This document shows, piece after piece, positions 12,169-24,100 of a stretch of 64,000 nucleotides of DNA. Below the pieces are notes generated by a model. It worked only from the letters and a program-made list of their open reading frames with translations. It was not told the origin of the DNA and searched no databases. The translations under genes and the position numbers were made by a program. Origin of the DNA: Liolophura sinensis (taxonomy: Eukaryota; Mollusca; Polyplacophora; Chitonida; Chitonidae); contig NC_088300.1 in assembly GCF_032854445.1 (NCBI RefSeq), positions 6,882,001 through 6,946,000 on the forward strand, read 5' to 3'. Each line of letters begins with the position of its first letter. Position 1 is the first letter of the stretch.

Positions 12169-15100
12169 ATGGCGGCGCCCATAGTTAGCACGATGAACAT
12201 GAGAGGGATTCAAGGAATCGCTGACAGTTACCACAACGTTTCCGACCCAGACGCTAATTCAGCTTTAATGGAATTAGAGAAAGGTGACACCTAAAAAATT
12301 TAGTCAAACTGTATGACCGTTTGAAAGGATAAATTCAGTTCTACCTCTTTGCCCATTGATACTACTGACATAATCTGATTCTAGACCCGCAGTCCTGAGA
12401 ATTTGGTGTCTCTGCTCTAGTAGACTAACGTTTTCACAATGAACATAGCGTGACGCCCAGCCTCGGTTTAGTCTAGATTCACGATGAAAATTTCACTAAA
12501 CAGCTCGAACCCTACCGGTATCTTACTTTTAGTAGGCCCTATCCACTGATTCCCTGAAATGGCTCATATGTAAAAATGTCAAAGTCAGCATCGGCAAACC
12601 ATTTTTCAACAGTAATCCAGGCTGTTGTAAAGACTAGGGTTATATTTACATGTAACTTTCTATGTTACTACTTACGTCAATTCCTTCATGATTCGCAGAA
12701 TGAGGTTGGCCTAATATGGAGGAGACTCTTTGCAGATGTAGTTCATGTGACAAAAGCATGTGACACACGCACATACGCATTCAACCCCTACCATGTTCAT
12801 CTGCCTTACAGGCGTCTAAAAATCACGTTCTAGCACATCAGCTCGAGTGGTGTAGCGGTATAAGCAACTGGCTACGGACCTGACATGCTGTCTGATGGAA
12901 GTTTGTATCCAGAGCATTTCACAACAATTTAAGAAACTAGAATGATAAATGTCTTATTTACACTGTTTTCCTTTTCATGCAAATTGAACATCTCCCCATT
13001 CAGTCTTAATCATTGAATGAGTAAAAGCGTGTGACCATGGGGAAAAAAATGACAACAGAATGCATGTGGAAATCAACATGTAAATATAGCCTGAGTCCTT
13101 ACAACTCCCTGTAATCCACAGCATGTTTTGAATTCAGACTTCCGCCAAGTCCTGGCAAGGTACCTGCTGGCTGTTTCAAAAATAAACTGATGACAACAAA
13201 ATCTATCGTTTATGGTACCAGGTACCTTTGTATTTGAAGACAATAAATACAGTAAAAACAAATTCACTATGAAAATTTATAACCTTGCTGGAACTTGACG
13301 GAAGTTGGAATTCAAAACAAGACAGGTGTTGGTTTGACATGTTCAATTCAAAATTTTAAACACCTGGATTACTGTTAAAAGATGATTTACCGATGCTGGC
13401 TGTGACATAACTACTTTTGGATCGCCTTAGGAAATCCGTGCATACCAGATGTAAGGTAGGGTTCGAGCTGTTATTTTTAATGAGATTGTCCACATGGCTG
13501 TCCACATAGCATTACCATACACTGTGGCCAACTAGCTGAGGTACCAACAAAGGCATTAATTCAGTGTTAAATGTACGACCACCATATGTAATATTTCTGA
13601 CATCCCTACAAAGGCGTCAGCCTAGTAGCATTTAGAACTGCCATATTTTCTAATGTGTCACAGAAGAAATATATTTTTCCGCAATTCCTTTAAATAAAGG
13701 CCACACATGCAGCCACAATTGTCATTGATAGTTGCACATGAATTTACGCACAATTTTTTTTTATCCAACACTGAACTACAATTCTTCTGCACAGAGAAAG
13801 TATCCTATAACACATTTGATCTTGAATCACATTATAACTTTATGGCTGTGCTGCTCAAATGAGAGTCTCTTATTTGCACTACAACAAGCATTCAACAAGT
13901 AAAATGACATACTGAATACCTGCTGCAATATTATCTAAATGACTCTAGGTTATCTTGTCCATCTCTTATTAATATTCACACTGGAGCTAGATTAGAAATT
14001 TTTTTCAGTCAGATACTGTTTTAATACTGACAGGTCAGAAAGTGGGTAACTGCCAAAATATGAATTTGCCAAATGGCCACAACTTCATCAATGGTAAATG
14101 AACTAATGTGTGTACTGTAGTCGCAAACGTCACCTGGCTCACAGCTGGAAGTCGATCTCAACACCTTTTAATTTAGCTCCAGGTCAAGCATAAACATAAG
14201 GGAAGCCCACTCCCAAACCATATTTTTCCCACATCATCGGTCTCACTGTGACTCACTACGAGCGAAATGTGGATTGAAGTGGGGAACAGGCTTTCCTGAT
14301 GTGTCTGTTTGATGTAGAGTGTAACTGTAGTGATGCCAGGGCTAAATTGAAAGTAGTGGAGATCAACTTCCAGCTTTGGAACAAATGACATTTGCAACGA
14401 TGGTACACAGTTTAGTTCAGTAAACGCTAACAATTTGGAAAATTGTTGTTAGGTGACAAAAGCACCTCAGACTTTGTACTCAAGTTGATATGGAGTATTG
14501 TGTCATGTGATGTTTCATCTTCAAACAGAAAAGAACATGCACATGTAATAGCTAACCATCAAATGATGGTTGGTTCTACCAGACGAATTATGTCTTCTGC
14601 AAAACCCAGTGCTACTTTATATTCATTTTATAAAGTTATGAAGCGGAGATAATGATAGTCAAATCTAATTAAAACATAGCCGTTATCACCGTAGAACCTC
14701 ATCATTAATGTGCAATATATCCACCATGCTCTAGTTGCATTAATTTTAACACTTTTAATATCAACATTTTCAAAACAGATAGTTAATAAAACATGTAAAA
14801 GTTAATTACCAAAGAAATAGCAAAAAATGAAAATAAACTGAGGATTGCTAAGTGTTTTTCAGACTGTGTTTGTATGTATTTACAGGCTTACGATCGTCTA
14901 ATGTTGGGGAGCAATGTGAAGCTGTCGTCAGATTCCCAACTCTTTTTGAGAAGTATCCATTTCCTATTCTCATTAACTCAGCAGTTCTCAAACTTGCTGA
15001 TGTCTTCAGAGCTGATTTCAGGTAAGCTTCGGTTTTAATATCCAGTAAATTACCATTAATTAAAAAAAAAGACAAAAAACAAAACAAAGATAATTGACGA

Positions 15101-18100
15101 AAAGGAATGTGTGGATGTTGAAATTTTACAGATCTAATTTGCTATCACTCTCATTGTCTGGGGGGCCTTAGTTGCAGTAAACGGGCGATGAAGCTCGTGT
15201 GGCAGTTTGCACAGTCTAACCTTCATTGAAGACCACATGTAATCCACCAGTATGGTGAGCATATCTGTTTAGCAGTTGTGGGAAGGTATGTCAGTAAACT
15301 GTATCAGTATGTCAGGTTCCAGTGCCATAATATATAGAGCCAGTTAGTTCTGGAAAGTGTTTGGGCTCACAAACTAGTCGGCGTCCAATCTAATCATGCT
15401 GTAAAACTAACAAATAAATTCAACAAAATATGATGGTTTACCAGTGAAGTTTTCATGCCAGTTTCTTTCATTCACAGACTTAAAATATCTCAGTAAGCAT
15501 CAATTACAGTTGCATTATAAACAAATTTCTTTACGCATGATCACAATATCACTTTTAAAGTTTGGGATCAGAAGTCCTCTTGAGTATGAGGTGAAGCAAC
15601 AATGAAATAAAAAGCATAATCAGATATTTTTGTTTTTTGCTCTTCAGTAATAATTTTATCCGACTGTGTATTCTGAAAGTGGTGCAGCAAACTGAGAAGC
15701 ACCATGACAAAGTCCTCAATGTTGAAGATTTCCTGAGGCGTATCTTTGCAGTTATACACAGCAATGACCCTGTTGCCAGGGCAATCACTCTACGGTAAGC
15801 CGTCAAAAATATGACCTGTACACACATTAGCTTACAGCTCAATAACTGAGTATTTTCTATTTTCAATTCAAGTATGAAAAGGCTTTATTTTATGTTTTAT
15901 AGTAATATGGGTGCTTGAAATATAGATGTAAGATTCAAAATTTATAAGTTCAAAAAATTTATCCTCTGAATAATTTTGCAATTTTTATAAAAAAAAAACT
16001 ATCAAATATTTTATGAATACTAGTTTCATCCAGTTATATATGTACCTTTCCGTGGGATCTATTGAGCACATACTCCAAAATTAAAGCTGTAAAATTTCTT
16101 GTTTCTCCAGGACCTTGGGAAGTATTGCCAACATGATCCGAGAGAAGAAAATTATCCATCACAGTATTGTTGTTGCCTTAGATTCTCATGACAATGTGGA
16201 AGTCGAGGCGGCCATATTTGCCGCTGAACGTTTTGCAGACAAATCAAAGTATGTACAGTGTGACTGGAATTATTTGCTGACTTCCAAGCTCAACATTTTT
16301 TGACAAAGAATAAATTGGTCTGGCAACTCAGGAAACTCAGGAAAAGAATTCTTAGTGAGAAATTAAGTATGCATTCCATTTGTAATCAAAACCAGATATA
16401 CAAGTGTACAACATAAAATACCAATCAGATAAAAAAATGAAATAAGAAAGAATCAGATCCCATGATGATGCCAAACATCTGTTTCACAGCCCTTGGTATT
16501 CGTACATAGTTTGTATGTAATGAGATTTATGTTTGTGTGTTAACTCCGACCTGTTGATGTGTTGAATATTTATACATATATACTGCTTTCAGAACATTTG
16601 CAGCAAATAACTGCGAAAAGCTGTCCAGATGATTGAAAGTATAACCACCCCTGCTGACAGGAAACTAAAACTCATACCCATAATGCAACACATGTATCAT
16701 GATGCGAGTACGGCATCAAAGGTGAATATTTCTTTTACTTAAAAGACATGGCTGAAATACTGCTGAAATCTGGCATTAAAACCCCAATCATTCTTTTACT
16801 TTAAAACTGCATCAGAGATGATTCATTCCATTTATGTCGTATCAAACACCAATAACACTATTTGGTTACAGAAGCCATTTTGAAATTACAGATAAATATT
16901 CTTTTTTCTGTTTTCCCTTATATTAAAGTAAATTTAATTATAAAAAATTATAAAATTTAATTATTTTGAATATTAAATTAAGATTTATGGTTTGAACATT
17001 TTAAGCCACAGTTTGGACTTACTATAATTGTTTGAAATTATACTTACCTCTTGTTTATCATGTCATTAGCAGTATTCTTTTCTGTATTCAGGCTCGTGAA
17101 GTGTGTAAATCATTACTACCAAAGTACCCCACAAAGCAGTTTGTTACGGTTATTCTGCACACAATGTCACAGCTGACAGCACGCTCCTTGATGGACATTC
17201 CACAACAGGTTACCTTCCTTTGTTTTCTTTATGTCTACGCTGCACTTACTCCATACCCTGAAGTAACAGAGATTTCAGAATCTCTATTGAACTGTGCTTT
17301 GGGTGGGCATTACTGTAAATAAAGTCGGAATTGACTGAATATTCAGCATCACACTCATGTGGATGACTCACTACTCAGCATCACACTCATGCGGATGACT
17401 CACTACTCATCGTCACACTCACATGGATGACTCACTACTCAGCATCACACTCATGTGGATGACTCACTACTCAGCATCACACTCGTGTGGGTGACTGACT
17501 ATTCAGCATCACACTCATGTGGATGACTGACTATTGAGCATCGCACTCTTGTGGATGACTGAATATTGAGCATCACACTCATGTGGATGACTGAATATTC
17601 AGCATCACACTCACATGGATGACTCACTACTCAGCGTCACACTCATGTGGATGACTGAATATTCAGCATCACACTCACATGGATGACTCACTACTCAGCG
17701 TCACACTCATGTGGATGACTGAATATTCAGCATCACACTCACATGGATGACTCACTACTCAGCGTCACACTCATGTGGATGGCTCACTACTCAGCGTCAC
17801 ACTCATGTGGATGACTGAATATTCAGCATCACACTCACATGGATGACTCACTACTCAGCGTCACACTCATGTGGATGACTCACTGCTCCGCATCGCATTC
17901 ATGTGGATAACTGAATATTCAGCACTCATGTGGATAAAATTGGAATTGGTATTCAAAGTAAGTCTCCATGTAAGTTGCTAGCCATCATCTATGTTCCCAT
18001 TTTAACTGGAAAACATGTGAAAAAATTTCTGATGGTCTGGAAGCATACTTGTCCTACTTGTATACTTGTTTAACCAAGAGAGAGTTTAAAGCTTACAGTT

Positions 18101-21100
18101 TAAGAGCAACTTCAGGTCTTATTTTCAGTGATAAAAGATAAGACTTTCATGACCTTTTCAGCGTACATTTCTGACCCATAGGTGGAGCTGTTAACAAGTT
18201 ACCTTGAGAGCGACCCTAGACGACAGGTCAAGATGATAGCATTGTCTGATCTGTGCATGTTGGCACGTATCGCTCCTCATTTGTGGAAGGTGGACACAGT
18301 AGAGGTAAGGATAGCTGCGGTGACAGGGAAATGGGGTACCTGCTTCTGTGTAATGGAGACTTGTCAAGCCGGATTGTCCATTATCTCTGTGTAATACATG
18401 AGTTCAACATTACCAGTTTGTCCATTATATCTGTGTAATAAATGAGTTCTAGATTACCAGTTTGTCCATTATCTCTGTGTAATACATGAGTTCTACGTTA
18501 CCAGTTTGTCCATTATCTCTGTGTAATACATGAGTTCTACATTACCAGTTTGTCCATTATCTCTGTGTAATACATGAGTTCAACATTACCAGTTTGTCCA
18601 TTATCTCTGTGTAATACATGAGTGCTACATTACCAGTTTGTCCATTATCTCTGTAATACATGAGTGCTACATTACTAGTTTGTCCATTATCTCTGTGTAA
18701 TACATGAGTGCTACATTACCAGTTAATCCATTATCTCTGTGTAATGCATGAGTTCAACATTACAAGTTTGTCCATTATCTCTGTGTAATACATGAGTTCT
18801 ACATTAGCAGTTTGTCCATTATCTCTGTGTAATACATGAGTTCAACATGACCAGTTTGCCCACAAAATGAGCAGGACAGGAGAGCTGGGACCCAAAAAAG
18901 ATTATGCAAGGAAAGTTCCATAATGGCGATTTGCTTTTTATGGCTAAAACACTCTCGGGGTATTGAGCGCTTTGTGTTTACAGGTGTTGTGTAGGTTTGT
19001 CCCAAAGGTGATCTTCCCTGGTCTGGTGTGGGGGGTCCTCAGGGTACTGACCACATTGTCTTTGTTTTCAGGTTTTGTGTAGGTTTGCCATGAAGGTGAC
19101 CTTCCCTGGACTGGAGTGGGGGGGTCCTCACGGTAGTGACCACATTGTCTTTGTTTACAGGTGTTGTGTAGGTTTGCCATGAAGGTGACCTTCCCTGGAC
19201 TGGCGTGGGGGGTCCTCAGGGTAGTGACCACATTGTCTTTGTTTACAGGTGTTGTGTAGGTTTGCCATGAAAGTGACCTTCCCTGGACTGGCGTGGGGGG
19301 GTCCTCAGGGTACTGACCACATTGTCTTTGTTTACAGGTGTTGTGTAGGTTTGCCATGAAGGTGACCTTCCCTGGTCTGGTGTGGAGGGGCCCTCAGGGT
19401 AGTGATCACATTGTCTTTGTTTACAGGTGTTGTGTAGGTTTGCCATGAAGGTGACCTTCCCTGGTCTGGTGTGGGGGGTCCTCAGGGTAGTGACCACATT
19501 GTCTTTGTTTACAGGTGTTGTGTAGGTTTGCCATGAAGGGGACCTTCCCTGGTCTGGCGTGGGGGTCCTCAGGGTACTGACCACATCGTCTTCGTTTACA
19601 GGTGTTATGTAGGTTTGCCATGAAGGTGACATTCCCTGGTCTGGTGTGGGGGATCCTCAGGGTTCTGACCACCCTGTCTTCATCCCTGGCTGTCAATCTA
19701 TTCTCCTTGTCTCCAGGTGAGTTGTTCAAAGTATCAGCAAGTAAGGTTTGAGTTTAATCCAGGTAATATATCTATATAACAAAAAAAAAAAGTTGATATG
19801 GCACTTTGGCTCATGTTTGTGATTATAAGTGTAAATAAAAAGTAAATTAAAATTAAACTATTTGGTGTGCAATTTTAAATGTTGTTTATACTCACAATTC
19901 ACAGTCAGTAGCAAAATTGATTTCATTTTATTGAAGATACTACCATATAGATCAAACTCTTTGATATTTTACTCCTGTAACACAAAGAACATCTGTCAAA
20001 TACAAACAAATCATCTTAGCTCAATAGGCAATGTTCTGACACTAAAACAACTGCTGCGTTTGACTTTTCCTTTAGCATCACGTAGGACAACTTTGTGCAT
20101 ATGAAATTACATGTACATGAACTCACATGATATCTGTAGGCCTTTGACAATGAAACTGAACACCTGCGATATTTGTGTGTTGTGTTGTGTATGTACATCT
20201 GTATGTATGTCCATATAACATTAGGTCTCATTAATACAGAAGAAACAGTGTGTGTATTCCAAGGACGTATTAGGAATTGTAGTGACTGGGACCTTGGTTG
20301 TGTTTTGATACATGTATCTCTGTAATTACAGGTTCCCTGGGGTTGGAAGTCTGCCAGCGTTACTGTTACCATGCCGACACGTCTTTAGCTGTGAAAGCTG
20401 TAGAGCTACTCACTGACCTTGCTCTGGCTGGATACAACAGTAAGAGAAAATGGAAATGAATACTTGTAGCAGTGTTCACAGTCACAACATGACAGCCATC
20501 ATCAGCAAGATGAAAGTCTTAGCTGTGTGTGTTATTCTGGTCATCAGATGTATATAGAAGTTTAGGCTCTGTGTGTTATTGTGTTAATGAGATGTATGTC
20601 TTTGTTACCTGTGTGTGTTGTTGTGGTAATCAGATGTACGTGAAAGTGTTAGATATGTGTGTTATTGTGGTAATTAGATGTAGGTGAAAGCCTTGGCTGT
20701 GTGTGTTATTGTGGTAATCAGATGTACATGAAAGTGTTAGATATGTGTGTTATTGTGGTAATCAGATGTAGGTGAAAGCCTTGGCTGTGTGTGTTATTGT
20801 GGTAATCAGATGTACATGAAAGTGTTAGATATGTGTGTTATTGTGGTAATCAGATGTAGGTGAAAGTCTAGGCTGTGTGTGTTATTGTGGTAATCAGATG
20901 TAGGTGAAAGTCTAGGCTGTGTGTGTTATTGTGGTAATCAGATGTAGGTGAAAGTCTAGGCTGTGTGTGTTATTGTGGTAATCAGATGTAGGTGAAAGTC
21001 TAGGCTGTGTGTGTTATTGTGGTAATAAGATGTACATGAAAGTGTTAGATATGTGTGTTATTGTGGTAACCAGATGTAGGTGAAAGTCTAGGCTGTGTGT

Positions 21101-24100
21101 GTTATTGTGGTAATCAGATGTAGGTGAAAGCCTTGGCTGTGCGTGTTATTGTGGTAATCAGATGTACATGAAAGTGTTAGATATGTGTGTTATTGTGGTA
21201 ATCAGATGTAGGTGAAAGTCTAGGCTGTGTGTGTTATTGTGGTAATCAGATGTACATGAAAGTGTTAGATATGTGTGTTATTGTGGTAATCAGATGTAGG
21301 TGAAAGTCTAGGCTGTGTGTGTTATTGTAGTAATTAGATGTACATGAAAGTGTTAGATATGTGTGTTATTGTGATAATCATATGACTATGTTACAGAAGG
21401 AGGTGCAGGCCTGGTGGAGCAGACGGTGTCAGCCATACAGACTCTACTACGACTCTCCACACTACAGCCTGCATTCAGCAAGGATTACACCAATGTCAAG
21501 GTAACCATCTTGTCCATCATCTTCATGTATGCACATTCCAGTCAAAAGCTGTAGTCTTAGTCAGAACCTCAATGACATTCAGTAAAGGAGATAAAAACTT
21601 AATAATTCACAGAAACTTCACATTTGCCCAGAAAATTCGCCAACAAAAGGGCATTCTAAGAGGCAAATAAAGTGTTAGTTTTGGTCCTAACTTTATTATA
21701 CATTTTTTCAGTACAATATCTTCCTGACTTCAAGTTAAACCTTAGAATTAATTTTGTTTAGATCTTTGAAGAATCTGGAAAAATGAATAACTTTATGGTC
21801 ATGGATCTAATTTTAACTCCGTTACAGTTAGCATGCTCATGTAAGTGGAGAAAGAGGAAGTCAGATTTATATTTATACTTATATATTTACATGTGCCTGG
21901 ATCTATTATTTGACAGCTTGTGTTGAAGTGCGCAGTAAGGATTTGTTGCCACATTCCATCAGCCTGTTCTGTGTGTGTAGAGACCTTGGCAGATCTCCTC
22001 CTCAGTGTCTCAGGTCAGTGTGTAAGGAGAATGTAAAGACTTGTAGCCACATTCAATCAGCCTGTGCAGTTTGTGTAGAGACCATGGCAGATCTTCTCCT
22101 CAGTGTCTCAGGTCAGTGTGTAAGGAGAATGTAAAGACTTGTAGCCACATTCCATCAGCCTGTTCTGTGTGTGTAGCGACCATGGCAGATCTCCTCCTCA
22201 GTGTCTCAGGTCAGTGTGTAAGGAGAATGTAAAGACTTGTAGCCACATTCCATCAGCCTGTTCTGTGTGTGTAGAGACCATGGCAGATCTCCTCCTCAGT
22301 GTCTCATGTCAGTGTGTAAGGAGAACTTGTGTGAGTTAGGGAAGGGATTCTGTCCTGCCTGAGTGATTGGAGGTCATCTGTCCGAAATTGGGCAAGCAGT
22401 TTAAGTGTAGAGTTTAGTAGGTGAGTTACAGTGAGTAAGCATGTGTCACATTCACAAAACTTTGTAAGTCAGTTTTTCAAAACTTTTCTCTGAAGTAACA
22501 TCATATTACCCTAATTCTGCTAATTTTTGAGACCATATTAGAAGTGTTGAAAGTAGAATATTACATTTCTTAAACCAGCCTTTTGGAAAAGTAAAAGTGT
22601 GAGTATGTTGTTCATGAGATGGTCTAACCATGTGAGAAAAAAGAAACTCAATATTCCTGCTAAAGTTACATATGTACTGGTTAAAATCAGCAGATCAGGC
22701 ATCCCAAACCTAATAAGAAATAAGGGAGCTATGTAAAGCTTAACAATCAGTAGAGCAACTCAGTAAAACAAGAAAATAATGCATCAAAACCTTTCTGCTG
22801 TCAGTCAGGCTACAAGCTGTATTAATTAATGTGTTATTTATGAAATGAATAGTTACATTTCAGTCTTTATAGCACAAAATGATGTGTGTATGTATACACA
22901 CATGTTCAAATGTAGTGTACATGGTAAGAAGTGTTTTGTGTGTACATCTACGTGTACATACACGTTGGTACACCTATGGTCTGAGGTACTATTCTGGCTC
23001 TGATCATGCAGGAGCTGGTTTGTTGAAACCACCATGCCCTTAAAGCCACATGCTTGATGCCAGCTTTGGCTGTTTGGGCTGTGGCTAGATTGTCAGGTAT
23101 CTTCCAAAGGTTGGTGGTTTTTCCTGAGATAAACCTGACCACCATTGTATGAGGGGAAAATTCTTACGGTGAACACCAATCAAATAAATAAATAAATATA
23201 CGTAAATAAGTGCGCATTACTGCTTATACTTGATTCCGTGCATTGATGTTCCTGTAATGTCCGTTCCATATCTGTGTGTGTTTCCTACAGGTCACCTCTC
23301 AGAGCTTCTGTCTGAAGGCTTGGCGGCTATAGGCGACCAAGACGGAGACTCATTACTGAGGGTAGTCCCTGTCCTTACTGACTGCTTAAGGAATGCCCTG
23401 CTGGTAAACGACGCTGAAACGAGCAAAAATCTGGTATGACTAGCGCTTAAGTAGCTTGTGAATTGAGTAAATTAATTGGTGCAACATGTACATAGACTAA
23501 CTGAAAACATGCAGCAGTACTAACCCAAATGCTTGGCTTTGGAATTAATCATATAATAAAATTTTTTTATTGTTCATGAAATGGTAAAACACATACACTA
23601 AAGCTAATAAGGATACTTGTCCATGGATTATGAAGTACATGTAATCTGGCAATGCAGGCACAGGGAAAAAACAACCATAACCCTTTAACTGTGTGGCTCA
23701 TTGTAAAAGCACTCCTAAAATCACCAAGCATATATAAGTATGTGTATACAGATATATATATATATCGGTTTAGGAGACATTTTGGTATTCACAAGAAGTA
23801 ATGTGTTAAGTATGGATTGTGTGGAGAGAAACTAGGCTGAAGGTGAGTTATACTGACCACAGTGTTATCCTGTCTAGAGATTGCTTCAGTTCACCCACAT
23901 TAAGTATGAATGAATGAATGAATGAAACCTTTATTTAAAGAGTGTAGCTCTGTCAAATTTAACAGTTTGCTCTTCCCAGAGGCCCTCTACAACAATACAT
24001 GTCAGCGCCCTAATGTAAAACTGTTTTTATAGTGGTTAGAGTTACGTTTATCAATGTGAAGGTTGTTAACATTTGATAGAAGAAACTTATTGTTCACTGT

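Noticed and set aside
12841-12915. Possible tRNA gene in INTS7 intron 1
   Set aside because: An A-box-like stretch is present but the B box (AGTTTGTATCC) is defective and no cloverleaf forms; it lies inside the fold-back element.
18944-19729. Minus-strand ORFs of 102-137 codons opposite INTS7 exon 8
   Set aside because: They are antisense shadows of the 88-bp array.
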